Shown: positions 15,312-25,421, counted from the stretch's first letter. The stretch is DNA of 64,000 nucleotides from Streptomyces sp. NBC_00370 (GCF_036084755.1 NZ_CP107968.1:4061501-4125500); one strand, 5' to 3'. Numbers and translations are program-made. Notes: generated by a model from the sequence alone, not told the origin.

Positions 15312-18300
15312 TCAGGCTCCTTCGAGAGAGACGGACGCATCCTCATCGAGCAGGGCGTCGAGTTCATCGGTGTTGGGGTCGGCATCGTCCATGTCAACCG
15401 GGGACCAGGTGCTCCCCGATTGGCCCTGAGGCTCCTCCGTGACTCCAGGCCGGATACCCAAGGCGTCAAGGCGCTTCCACAGCGGCGCTAGCGAATCCTG
15501 CGGAGACAGGGCGAACTCGCTGCTGCGCACGCGCCAGAACTGCCAGCCGGCTCTGCGCAGTTCCCGCTCTCGCTCGTAGTCGTCACGGATTTGGTCAGGG
15601 GCGGAGTGATACGGACTGCCGTCGCACTCCACGGCGAGACGGCCCGTCTCTCCGACGACGACGAGGTCGATGCGCTTGTCGCTGGCTTTCCACTGAGGAA
15701 CGACGTGGTAGCCGCATTCCTTGATCTTGCGATAGACCCGCTGCTCGAACAGAGAGTCGAACGGCTCGCATTGCTCGTCCTGCGGAACGCTGGAAAGGCC
15801 GGGAGAGGTGCCCTGGAGTTCCGGCGGCGCCTGCATATAGGTGAGCAAAGAGTGTCGCAGGTCTCTGCTGCGCAGTTGGTCCGGCGTGACGGAGGTGAAC
15901 AGCCACATCTGGTCACGAGCCCGGCTGGCAGCCACATTGAACCGCCTTCCGTCGCCCTGACCGGTAAGGGCACGAGTGTTGTCGGCATCGACGACCAGCG
16001 AGAGGAGGACGACGTCTCGTTCGTCTCCTGGAACTGTTCGGCTGTGCCGACCCGTATGTTGTGCCGCTCCTGGACCGCGGAATCGATCCGTGTGTCGATG
16101 AGATTCTCCAACAGCCTTGTCTGGTGTCCGGAACGGAGAACGATGACTCCAAAACTCCGCTTCGCGTATGCCTCGTCCTCTGCGAGTTCCTGCAATTTGG
16201 CGACGATGCGTTCAGCCTCGGGCCTGTTGACCAGAGTCTCCCGCCGTCCTTCGCAGTAGCCCTCATGGACGTGGACGACTTCGAGGGGCCGCAGCCGGTC
16301 CGCTCCGTACTGCCGCAGGGGCACGAGTTCGTTGTCGGGGTAGAACTGAGCGGAGGACCACTTGATGATCTCTGGCATACACCGGAAGTGCTCGGTTAGC
16401 CGGATCCTCTCGCTGAAGCGCGCGGATAGCAGGTCATAGAGGTTTGACTTTGGACTGAGCCCGTCTCGCTGCCAATCGGTGAGATGGGGCAAAAGTGAGT
16501 CGAGGAGTTCGTTGAAGCGCTCATGCTTGCCGCCCGTGTAGAACGGAACACACTGCTTGTCGTCACCTACGACGATGATTCTCGGAGCGAGCCACAGCAG
16601 CATCAGACCGTCCAGACCGACCTGGCTCGCCTCGTCCACGATGACTACGTCGAAGGCATCCGGCTCGGGATCGATCATTTTGGCCACTTGCTTTATCGGC
16701 ATGACCCAAGCAGGCACAGCGTCACGCGCATCACGCATCGCGGAACGGGCGGCCTTGAGGTGCCGTTTGCCGAGTGCCGTCATTCCCTTGCCCGCGTTCG
16801 CCGTCGCCGACGCGTAGGCACTCAGCGCCTGTTTCTGGCCGGCCGTCATCCGGTCCAGGCAGTGGTACAGCGCTCTGTCTGCCGCCAGTTGCGTAACCGT
16901 GTTCCTCAACTGCGCCTCGACCGCTTCCAACTCCCCTTCCAGTTTTGCTTCCCTGCCGGGTGTCAGCATCTTTTCCTGGTAGGTACGCGCACGCCGCCAA
17001 GCCCACGCACCGTCCAAGTCCACGAGGCGGGCGTCCCAAGCTGTCTCGGTCGCGGACTCGGCGAAACGGCGGGCCAGTTCGGGGTGGTCCTCGGACAGTC
17101 GGTCCAGGAGTTTGCGGGCCTCCCGGCGATCACCCTCACGATGGAACGCTTCGGTCAGCGACTCGATCGCCGAAAGGTACGCCCGCGGATCACGAGCGGT
17201 GATGGCACGGTGAACGTCCGCGAGCTCAGCCACTCCGTGGGCATCGGCTCGCGGCAGCTGGTCGGCGATGGACCGAAGCTTCTCCTCCGCCTCACGTGCA
17301 CGCAGCAACCGTTCCGCAGCGTTCGCCGAAGCACGGACGGCGTCCCACTGCTGCGCAGTTCTCACCGTGGCCTTGATCCGGGCCTTGAGTAGAACGTCGT
17401 GCAGCGTACGTACGGACTCAGTGAATCCGTCCACCGCACGGAGCGTCGGCACCCGGTCCAACAGCTCCGACAGAGCAATCTCCGTGGAGCCCTCGGCCGC
17501 AGACGCACCGACACTCTGCCAACGCTCGTTCAGCTGCCGGACGCACTGACGTGCCGCCAAGTAAGCGACCAGTGCGGAGATCTCGTCCGACGTACTGGGC
17601 AGCCGCCCATCCACCCGGCAGTCCTGAAGGAGGACTTGGGCTTCCTTCTGTACAGCCTTCGGAGCCAGCTTGCGCAGCTTCCCACCGTCGCGCAGAAACT
17701 GTTCGAGGTCCCTCCCAGCGGCGATGAGACGCGACTCTTCGGCCAGCGCCACTTCAGGTACGTCGAGCACGGTGAAGGGGCTGTGCTGAAGCACGCTCTG
17801 CACTTCCTCAGCGCGTGCGGCTGACCGGCGCACCCCGTCCCACAAATGGCTCCGCTGGCCGGCCATACCGTCCCGCAGAGCGCTAGTAGTCCATTCGTCT
17901 GGCAACCACGCAGCCGGCTCACCTGGCAGTCCCTCGCTCTGAAGTGCGTGTTCCGCCGCGTCCAAAAGTTCAACCAACGTCACGATCAGATCGGACCCCT
18001 GGTTCGCGATTTCGATTGCGAGCGTGTCGGACGATGCCTCGGCACAGGCGCGCACCGCCGTGTCCAGGCGTTGACCGCCTCTTCGAACAACACAGGCGCC
18101 ACAAAATCTGCGGGGTCCGGGCAGCGGGCGGCATGCTCTTCCAGCACTCCGGCCCCATGCCGGGACACCAGGCCGAGCAGGCGCTGGGCCTCGTCCTGGG
18201 TAAGGGAGAGTTCTCGCGGTGCTGACGCAGGCAGGGCGGGCATCCAGTCGTACTTCGGTGCACCGGCAGTGACGGCCTCCACGATCTCCGCGAGCCGTCC

Positions 18301-19881
18301 CTCGTAACCGGGTGCCACATCGAGGTGTTCGTACCACTCCGCCTCACGAACGGTGCGGAGTTCGTCTCGGAGCCGCGCGCGGGTGTCCGACAGCTTCGAA
18401 CGCAGCACCTCGTGACCCTTGATTCTTACGTCGAGACGCTCTGTCGATTGGGTGGCGCTGAGCTGGGAGAGCGCGCGCACGGACTGTTCAAGGTCGCCGC
18501 TGCCGTCCTCGCGCCGACCACCCTGGAGGACGCATAGGCTGCGCAACTCGGCGGGCAGTTGCTGCCGCAGGACCTTCAGCGCCTGGCTCTTCTCGCTCGT
18601 GACGAGCACCCGCTTGCCGTCCGCCAGCAAAGCGCACACCAGATTGGCGATGGTGTGAGTCTTTCCCGTGCCAGGCGGTCCCTGAACGACGACACCAGTA
18701 TCGGTCTGAAGGCGCCGAAGGACCTCCCGCTGGGCTTCGTTCGACAGCAGAGGGAACAGCGGGTCGGAACCAAGAGCGGGCGGCACGTCACGGCCGCCCG
18801 CCGTACCCCACCCCCTTCGGTCCTCCGCTTCCAGCTGGAACAACAACTGGGAGAGTCCCAGGGGAGCGACGGCACCCGGCTGCGCAAGCCGGCTCGCGAT
18901 GCCGTCGTAGAAGTTCACGAGGGCACCCTGGCCACGTTGACGGAGAATGATGGCCGGCGCGAACCCGAGCGTGGGCACCGGCAGCATCGGGTCGGCGGGT
19001 GGGCGCTCCCAGTCACGATGAAAAGCCACTGCACGATCAGTACCGAACGCCCTCTCCGACCAGCCACCAAGCACGTCCTGGGAGTCACGGGACAGCGGAT
19101 GGAATCCATCCGCGTCGACACGGTCCCGCAGCAGGCTCAGCAGCCGTGTGCTGTATCCCTCGTCCGCGCCGAGGAACTCGCTGTCCTCCAGCCGCGCGGG
19201 GTCCCCGGGCGTGAGAGCGACAGCGATGGTCATAGTGGCGGAATTCATCGTGACTATCAGCGGCGCCGTCAGAATGTGCCGGGCTATACGCGCCGACGGA
19301 CGCGCTCCTCCGATGCTCAGAAATCCGACACCCAGTACAGCCTCGTATTCCTCGCCGTCCTGCTGAATCCGGGTCACCATTCGATAAAGCTGCTGATGAA
19401 GCTCCCGGTATGGCCGGTCAACGCGCTCCTTTTCCGACCACTTGCGCCACGCGTCGAGCCATCGCGAGTAGGCGCGTAGCACGTCATGCGCTTCCTCCCG
19501 GCGAATCTCGGAGACCTCGAACAGGTCTCCGTTCTCGTCCTCCTGCCAGCCCTGCCCCGGACCCGACTCGGCCAGCGGTGGCACCTCGGGCGTCGCGGTG
19601 GTGGCGGCCTCGGGATCGACCCAGCCTGCCAGCACCTCGGGCAGGACAGGAGCTGGTCTCGGCGGACGGTGCGGCACCTTGAGCAGCAGCCGATCGCCGT
19701 CCGGCTGTCGCCGCAGCCTGTCGTCCGGCAGACCGGAGAGCCAGAGGACCTCCGGATACTTCTGGCAGTCCCGCACCGGCTTGTACGACCCGCGAACAAT
19801 TTCGCGCATATATTCGATAAGTTGACGTGCGCAGTGGACCGCCTCTGGATTGTTCGCACGCAGGGCAGAGTGAAGAGACAC
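15312..19881 (-). pseudogene. SF1 (DNA2/NAM7-like) helicase with C-terminal PD-(D/E)XK nuclease, two frameshifts
   Basis: The intact protein would have about 1520 residues. The GTG at 19881 is preceded by GGAGG; earlier starts lack one. Walker A VVQGPPGTGKTHTIANL lies near 404, motif II VVIVDEASQ near 1080, then VVGDDKQCVPF, LTEHFRCMPE and motif VI GRRFNVAASRARDQMWLF near 1310. Residues ~1370-1450 are a DUF559/Vsr-like nuclease (RIDLVVVGETGRLAVECDG, then GWQFWRVRSSEF). The frame breaks near 18063 and near 16018. Adding one G at each site restores a continuous protein (at the second, FQGDERDVV), so each is a one-base loss: either real decay or sequencing error. It heads an operon with the AbiJ-N-like and HEPN genes, probably a defence system. 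Confidence 0.8.
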
Positions 19882-20300
19882 GTATCCTCCAGGCCATGGC
19901 TCGACGGAAAGCCTTCCAGGATGTGGGAGAGAAACCGTGTAATCAATAGCGACTGGCCAGTAACGACGCGAACAAGCCGTGTTACACAAAAGTTGGCCGT
20001 AACCCGGCCAGCCGTTAGCCTCAAATGCTCAGTGGTTTTTGCGGCTGCCTGAGACGCTTGATTCTTCCCGGTTTGTTCTGGCGCCACCGGCCGGGGTGCG
20101 CCGCGCGTCGCTACGGCTAGGGCCGGCGATGGATGGTGGTCTGCGCCTCCTGCTCCGGAGCAAGGTGCGTCTGGCCGCGCCTTCTGCAGTACGGGATGAG
20201 CAGGCCGGTGTCCTGATAGAAGTGCTGCGGTACGTCCGACGACGGCAGCAACCGGGCTTCAGCGCCATTCCGCACGTGGTCACGGCGCCTTCAATCGTCG
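19882..20300. other. Gap with helicase promoter, no supported gene
   Basis: About 420 bp upstream of the helicase. An Arg/Ser-rich minus-strand frame continues from the integrase fragment but has no recognisable integrase content; it may be degenerate sequence. The promoter of the leftward defence operon must lie here. Confidence 0.4.
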
Positions 20301-20540
20301 TTACCGCGGCTGATGCGTTCGCGCGCGGGCCATGGTGTCTTTGAGCGTCGCGCCCGACTGGGTCGACAGGGTTTGGCTGGTGTGACAAAGGTCGTAGAAG
20401 CAGAAGTTGTCAGGAAGCACCACGACGGTACGGGCTTTGCGCCACTTCCACCCGAAGCTGCTCCGGCGGAACGGTGCGCCTTTCTCGTCAACGACGAGGA
20501 GACCGCTCGAGACCCCAAACCGGGTAGGACGCCTACCAAA
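20301..20540 (-). pseudogene. Tyrosine integrase C-terminal fragment
   Basis: The minus frame reads SSGLLVVDEKGAPFRRSSF, KWRKARTVVVLPDNFCFYD, LCHTSQTL and LKDTMARARTH. This matches the C-terminal catalytic part of actinobacterial phage/ICE integrases (pattern LP-dF-fHDLRHT-aT-la--Ga--kelMar-GH). The Arg of the conserved HxxR box (DLRHT) is Cys here, and the frame stops before the catalytic Tyr region, so it is dead. It shows that an integrating element once occupied this site. Homologous sequence seems confined to about 20300-20530. Confidence 0.7.
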
Positions 20541-20627
20541 CCCGCTCCGACGATCCACTGAGGTTGAATTCACGGTGTCGTAAGAGCTGACGGTTGGACG
20601 GCGGCTCGGGTATTTTTTCACCGAAAG

Positions 20628-20885
20628 ATGCGGTATCCACAAGGGGGCGGGCTGACCTCCGAGCGGCACCAGTGTCGCGAGGAGTTACGGCTTGAGGGGA
20701 CCGAGAGGTTCGGCCAGGGCGAGGAGAGTTCGGTCGTCGCCAGCGACTTGCGGGGCGGTGTGCGATCGACGCACCGGTGGCAGCGGACGTGGGAGGAGAA
20801 CGGCCCGCGGGCACTGCGGTCCCAGGGGCCAACGTCCCCGCCGGGACTGGGCGCGACGGCTGGGAGGACCAACGCCGGGCCCTGA
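20628..20885 (+). pseudogene. IS630-type transposase N-terminal fragment
   Basis: The frame from 20628 gives MRYPQGGGLTSERHQ, REELRLEGTERFGQGE, VRSTHRWQRTWEENGPRAL and RSQGPTSPPG. This is the N-terminal helix-turn-helix unit of Streptomyces IS630-family transposases (typical MRYaQGGGLT, RW-raW-egG--AL-skG). The DDE catalytic domain is absent and the frame degrades after about 85 residues. It lies back to back with the integrase fragment, marking a decayed mobile-element junction next to the RuBisCO-like operon. Confidence 0.7.
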
Positions 20886-21107
20886 ACCGTGTGAATACGG
20901 TGATCTGCAGGCGCTCGAGAGGCCGGGCCGGGGTGGATCGATCCCCAATGGGTATGCAAGGGAGGATAGTTACTGCCGAATAGCATGATCTTGCCGACCA
21001 CCCCTGCGGTCGCAGCCGACCAGGCACGGACGGACATCGCTCATCCCCGCAGGCCTGAAGCCGGGCAACTGGAATTCCGAGGCACCAAGGAGTCGGGAGG
21101 GCAGGAC

Positions 21108-22403
21108 GTGATCGAAGCGACCTACTACATCGAGTCTCAACTTGATCTTTCCTACGTTGCAGAGCAGATAGCAAAGGAGCAGAGCGCGGGTCATTCGACT
21201 TCATGGGAGGGAATCTCCGATGAATCCTACCTGGCGGGAAAATCCGAAGTAGCAGGACTCGAAGAGGTCGAGCCAACGGAAGATCCCCTGCCCCTCGCAC
21301 TGACGCGCCCGTCCGGCGCACGTGTCGGCGTACGGAAAGCGGCACGCGTCAGGGTCAGATACAGCAACTGGCGCTGCGAGGACGGATTAGTGTCTCTACT
21401 CAATACACTGTTGGGAGAACCCCAGCACCTGGGAATCGTTAGCGCCCTTCGTCTCGAGCAAGTGGACTTGCAGAGCCTTCGAGGAGACTCGTTTCCAGGA
21501 CCTCCCTTCGGCAACTCATGGTTCGCGAAGGGAGCCCCGCCCGCTACTCGGACTCTGCTCTGTGCTCCTATCAAGCCCTCGGCCGGGCTGTTACCCGAAG
21601 AGGCCGGCAAGCTCGCCTATCAAGCCGCAGTGGGCGGTGCCACTGTCGTCAAGGACGACGAACTCGCTTTCTCCACTGCTCGGACCAGTAATGTCAGCAG
21701 GGCCCGAGTAGTAGCGAGAGAAGTCCGTCGAGCGGAACAGGACACCGGAGAAAGAAAAGTGTACCTCGCCAACGCTATCGCACCCGGCTACAGGTTCAAC
21801 GAGCGTTGTCGTGACCTTGTTGAGGCGGGAGCCGATGCACTGCTAGTGGCGCCCAGCCTCCAGGGGCAGGACTGCATTACTACGATGCGTCATGACGGCA
21901 TCGACCTTCCCGTCGTCGCGCACAACGCCTATCAGACGAACGCATCCAGGCTGGTCAGCTTCGGGCTCGCGCTTCCTCTGTGGGTCTCTCTCCAGCGTCT
22001 TGCGGGAGCCGATGGGGTTGTGCTGCCCTCCGGTTACGGCTCGTTCGGCTTCAGCGCCGAGGAGACTCGTTCGATGGTGGAAAGCTGCCACCAGGATCTG
22101 GACGGAAAGAAACCGAGTTTGGCCATGCACTCGGGTTCGGTGTCAGTCCAGAACGCCGACAAACTGATGGCGTTGCACGACACAGCTTTGGTTGCGCTGA
22201 CGTCAGGCACCGGAATATTCGACCACCCTGGCGGGGCAGAGGCCGGAGCTCAGGCACTGCGCGCGGTCATCGATCCGGAGTGGCGGCGGGACCACGGGCG
22301 GCCGGAAATCCTGGAGGAATCGATCAGGCTGGCGCGTGAGACAGGTCAGGAATGGGCTTACTTCTCCGATCGAATGAATGTCCAGGATGGTCATCGTGGA
22401 TGA
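21108..22403 (+). CDS. RuBisCO-like protein (form IV, large-subunit superfamily)
   Basis: A 431-residue protein from a GTG at 21108 with GGGAGG seven bases upstream; the longer reading from 20985 lacks such a site. It starts MIEATYYIESQ like RuBisCO large chains. Kept features are LLCAPIKPSAGL (Lys156, equal to Lys175), the metal/carbamate site GGATVVKDDE (Lys182, Asp184, Glu185), VVAHNAY (His294 region), MHSGS and the phosphate loop TSGTGIFDHPGGAEAGA. The loop-6 Lys of true RuBisCO is missing (VLPSGYGSFGF), so it should not fix CO2; form IV members are enolases, isomerases or transcarboxylases on sugar phosphates. It leads an overlapping operon with a phosphatase, membrane protein and RpiB-like isomerase, implying a phosphosugar substrate. 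Confidence 0.88.
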   Translation: MIEATYYIESQLDLSYVAEQIAKEQSAGHSTSWEGISDESYLAGKSEVAGLEEVEPTEDPLPLALTRPSGARVGVRKAARVRVRYSNWRCEDGLVSLLNTLLGEPQHLGIVSALRLEQVDLQSLRGDSFPGPPFGNSWFAKGAPPATRTLLCAPIKPSAGLLPEEAGKLAYQAAVGGATVVKDDELAFSTARTSNVSRARVVAREVRRAEQDTGERKVYLANAIAPGYRFNERCRDLVEAGADALLVAPSLQGQDCITTMRHDGIDLPVVAHNAYQTNASRLVSFGLALPLWVSLQRLAGADGVVLPSGYGSFGFSAEETRSMVESCHQDLDGKKPSLAMHSGSVSVQNADKLMALHDTALVALTSGTGIFDHPGGAEAGAQALRAVIDPEWRRDHGRPEILEESIRLARETGQEWAYFSDRMNVQDGHRG

Positions 22404-23043
22404 CCGTCCGCCTGGGGTCGTGTTCTTGAGACATGGGGCAACGCAGTGGAATGAAGAGCTGAGATGGCAGGGCGGGGAGGTGGACTTCTCACTGTCGCAA
22501 TCAGGGAGAGCGGAGGTCGCGGAGCTCAGCCGCCGTCTACGGACCTACGGGCTCGACGAAAGTTATTCGCTAGTGTCGTCGACCATGTTGAGAGCAGTCG
22601 AGACCGCCGAAGTACTCAGGCGCTCGGGAGTCGGATCTGGTCCCATCAGACGAATCAAGGAACTCAGAGAAGTACATGTCGGCAAGCTCAGTGGAATGAC
22701 AGAGGATGAGATCAGGGAGGCTCATCCTGTACTGTTCGCCGATTGGTCATCGGGAAAGGTCCCGTACTACCCGGACGGGGAGTCTATCCATCAGTTGATA
22801 GCCCGGTTGACGCCGAGGCTGATAGAGCTTTTGCGGCAGGACAAGCCCTTGATCGTCATATCGCACAAGACGGTCCTCCGCGCCATCCGCCTGATAATCG
22901 GCGTACCTGGACCCATTGACGAGGGGCATCTCTCGGGTGTTGCTCTCTGGACATGCCCCGAAAGCAGCGGGACCGCTGTCTGGCGCAACCTGGGCGCACA
23001 AGATGCCTCAAGAGGAGGAGGATACTCGGATGGTCGGCTCTGA
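22378..23043 (+). CDS. Histidine phosphatase-superfamily (phosphoglycerate mutase-like) protein
   Basis: A 221-residue protein overlapping the RuBisCO-like gene by 26 bp. The signature VVFLRHGATQWNEE puts the phosphorylated His at 19 (RHG at 18-20), and VISHKTVLRAI carries the second catalytic His near 162. An Arg and the acid residue (ELREVHVGKLSGM) are also present, so the active site looks complete. Members are phosphatases or mutases for sugar phosphates, cobalamin precursors or proteins. The operon points to dephosphorylation of the product or substrate of the RuBisCO-like enzyme; this is inferred. An alternative start is the ATG at 22387. Confidence 0.88.
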   Translation: MSRMVIVDDRPPGVVFLRHGATQWNEELRWQGGEVDFSLSQSGRAEVAELSRRLRTYGLDESYSLVSSTMLRAVETAEVLRRSGVGSGPIRRIKELREVHVGKLSGMTEDEIREAHPVLFADWSSGKVPYYPDGESIHQLIARLTPRLIELLRQDKPLIVISHKTVLRAIRLIIGVPGPIDEGHLSGVALWTCPESSGTAVWRNLGAQDASRGGGYSDGRL

Positions 23044-24184
23044 CAGCCCACATCGGTCTGGACCCAGGAGACTCTACACCGCCGGTCGAGCGACACGATA
23101 TTCATTCGCTTTCGCAATCTTCGGCATCGGTCTGTTCTTGATCAGCACCCCAGCTTGGATGTTCAGAGAACACGGCGAAGAGATTGCGAAGAATGCGGTG
23201 GTCGGACTAGCCGGTGCTCTCATAGGTTACGCTGTGGCAAGTCTCATATCCGAACTCCTCAATCCAACCTACGACGCGGTCATGGAAGCCTTTGACTTCC
23301 AGGCGGATCCGAACCATGAGACGGGTTTCCGCAATGTAATCCGGGACGAGGTCATGGCAGCAGTGGCCGAGGTGGCCTCCAGCGCGGTCGATTTCGGCCC
23401 TCGCGCCAGACTCTTCTCCAAACTCGGGATGAGCGACACCGAAGGGCGCTTGCGTATCCAGTCTATTTCCCTCTCCCAGAAGTGGCAGACCACCCAGATC
23501 CTCGAAGAGTTGTTCCGCGGACGGCCTCAGCTTACGGTAAAGATCTTGCTCATACATCCGTATTCTCCGCACGTCCAGTACCGTGAGAACGACATAGGAT
23601 TTCGCGACGGCACAATTCGTCAGCTCGTCGAGGAGACAATCCTTCCGCTAGCAAGCCTCAAGAGTAACCAGGGAATCCAGGACAGACTCCAGGTACGCGG
23701 ATACTTTGCGATTCCCTACTACGGGATAATTTCCTGTGACTCTTCCCGTTGCCTGGTGACGCTGTCGCGCGAGGGGCGGGGCGGCGATCAGAACTACGGC
23801 ATGCTCATCGAAGGGTCGACACAGTCCAGCTCTGCCATGATCACCGACCTGGAACGGGGATTCGATGATCGCTGGTCGGGATCTTTCGATCTTCTCTCTC
23901 CATTGCAGCTCACGCTCAGTGTGGGTGAAAGGACTTCCTCGGGTGAGATCGTGGTGCAGGTGCTGGGCGAGACAGACATCGATGAGGAATCGATTGACAT
24001 CCTGGTCGAGAATGCCGAACTCGTCGAGCGGGCTTCGACGGAGGCAAACAAGATTCAACTGAAGCTTCTCCCCGAAGCGAGCGCCGGCCGACCGGTCAGG
24101 GTACAACTGCTCCGCGCTTTCTCGAAAGACCACCACCAGTGGCTCAGAACTCCGGTAGAGATTACCGTCGGAATAACTGTCTAG
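23030..24184 (+). CDS. Membrane protein with two N-terminal helices and PLD-like cytosolic domain
   Basis: A 384-residue protein. The ATG at 23030 follows GGAGGAGG by about eight bases and lies inside the end of the phosphatase gene. Two transmembrane helices are visible (FAFAIFGIGLFLIS and VVGLAGALIGYAVASLI), then a long cytosolic part. The section LTVKILLIHPYSPHVQYREN, GTIRQLVEETILPL, FAIPYYG and a late F-DRW has the layout of degenerate phospholipase-D-like domains, but no HKD motif is seen. It may be a sensor or membrane effector. Its position inside an enzyme operon is unusual and hints at signalling or defence rather than plain catabolism. Function unknown. Confidence 0.7.
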   Translation: MVGSDSPHRSGPRRLYTAGRATRYSFAFAIFGIGLFLISTPAWMFREHGEEIAKNAVVGLAGALIGYAVASLISELLNPTYDAVMEAFDFQADPNHETGFRNVIRDEVMAAVAEVASSAVDFGPRARLFSKLGMSDTEGRLRIQSISLSQKWQTTQILEELFRGRPQLTVKILLIHPYSPHVQYRENDIGFRDGTIRQLVEETILPLASLKSNQGIQDRLQVRGYFAIPYYGIISCDSSRCLVTLSREGRGGDQNYGMLIEGSTQSSSAMITDLERGFDDRWSGSFDLLSPLQLTLSVGERTSSGEIVVQVLGETDIDEESIDILVENAELVERASTEANKIQLKLLPEASAGRPVRVQLLRAFSKDHHQWLRTPVEITVGITV

Positions 24185-24202
24185 GATGCCACAGGGGGGA
24201 AA

Positions 24203-24652
24203 ATGGAACGCGCAGAGAAGACTCTGATTGTCGGGTCCGATGATGTCGGAGATTTTTTCCTGGATGAGCTACTCGCTCATCATCTGAACGCCCGCACCTC
24301 GGTTCTCGATGTGCGGAATACTGTCGATCGAGGGTTGGGATATGCCCGCGTGGCCGCGGCGGTGGCCCAAGTCGTCGCGGAGGGGCGTGGTTGGCGGGGT
24401 CTCCTGGTGTGCGGAACAGGTATCGGCGTAAGCATCGCAGCAAATCGTGTTCCGGGAGCGAATGCCGCGATCTGTCACGACCTCTATTCGGTACGACGAT
24501 CCATTCTTTCGAATAATTGTAAAATTATCTGCTTCGGCAGCCGAGTTATTGCAATCGAACATGCGGTGCTTCTGCTCGACGAATGGCTCGCTACTGAATT
24601 TGACCCTAAATCCAGGTCGGCTCTAAAAGTCGCCGAGATAGATTCACCGTAA
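24203..24652 (+). CDS. RpiB/LacAB-family sugar-phosphate isomerase
   Basis: A 149-residue protein, normal for RpiB. The catalytic Cys is in CGTGIGVSIAANRVPG (Cys70), with NAAICHDLYSVRRS (His92 and Arg residues binding the phosphate), SNNCKIICFGSRVI and the terminal WLATEFD. The family interconverts aldose and ketose phosphates (ribose, allose, galactose, erythrose phosphates). It follows the membrane gene by 18 bp, completing a four-gene operon. With the RuBisCO-like protein it points to a four- or five-carbon phosphosugar pathway. There is no other pentose-phosphate context, so I do not call it rpiB. Confidence 0.85.
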   Translation: MERAEKTLIVGSDDVGDFFLDELLAHHLNARTSVLDVRNTVDRGLGYARVAAAVAQVVAEGRGWRGLLVCGTGIGVSIAANRVPGANAAICHDLYSVRRSILSNNCKIICFGSRVIAIEHAVLLLDEWLATEFDPKSRSALKVAEIDSP

Positions 24653-24734
24653 GGGCGTGGAGAAGCCAAGGTCCGACGGCGACGGGTCCACCTGGTCGGC
24701 GCATGTGGACTATTGACGCTTTCAGAACTCACGG

Positions 24735-25142
24735 TTCGAGTTTCCGCACCAACTCGCCTCACCAGTTGCCCATCGGCAGAGATGTAGGATCCAGGTTCTG
24801 CCGCTACTTGAATCACACCGATTTTCTTGCCGCGGATCAGTACGCAAAAGTCCTGCACGTCAGGCAGAGGGGTGAGACGTGCACACGCGTGACGTACGAG
24901 CCTCTCGAAGCGTGAGGTTGAACGCCTCTCATCTCTGCCTCTTCACTGCCTCTGCGTTCATCTACGCCAACAATAATGGTGCCGCCACCAGCATTCGCGA
25001 ACGCGGCAATCGCCTTCCCGAGAGAGCTAGGCTGAACCCGTGCGTTCTTGAGTTCCAGGTCTATTCCTTCAGGTTGAGCCAGTAAGGCCTCGACCTCTGT
25101 GGGTGTCATCGTGGATCGAGAGGATAGCGGCTCTATAGTCAT
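24735..25142 (-). pseudogene. AlbA_2/Schlafen-like ATP-binding domain fragment, frameshifted
   Basis: From an ATG at 25142 the frame gives TPTEVEALLAQPEGIDLELK and AIAAFANAGGGTIIVGVDE, the start of the AlbA_2/Schlafen domain (E-K pair and ANa-GGtiivGV motif). After a break near 24880 another frame gives DVQDFCVLIRGKKIGVIQ and DGQLVRRVGAETRTV, the end of the same domain (typical yvRvGs). The rest of the protein is missing. AlbA_2 proteins are often found in phage-defence islands. It is convergent with the RpiB-like gene and is clearly a remnant. Confidence 0.65.
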
Positions 25143-25421
25143 TTGGCTCTGGGTCTGAGTAAATCGGAAATCTAGGTCCGCCTGCCACTGTGAGGGGCTG
25201 CCGTCCTGAACAGTCGCGGCATAGGACCCTCGCAGCACAGCAACCTGTCCCTGCCCGCGCTAGATGCCGCGTGCCAGCTCCGTGCCAGATCGAGTGGTCA
25301 ATCACGGTCGAGCGGAATGTGAGGTGGTGCGGGCAAGGGCTGACTGGCTTGGCGCTGCTGTACGGCCGTTGACCAGCTAAACAGCCCTTTGGTCGTCGCC
25401 AGGCTTACAAAGCTGCGCCCT

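Noticed and set aside
21108..22403. A true CO2-fixing RuBisCO
   Set aside because: The loop-6 Lys is absent and no small subunit or phosphoribulokinase gene is present.
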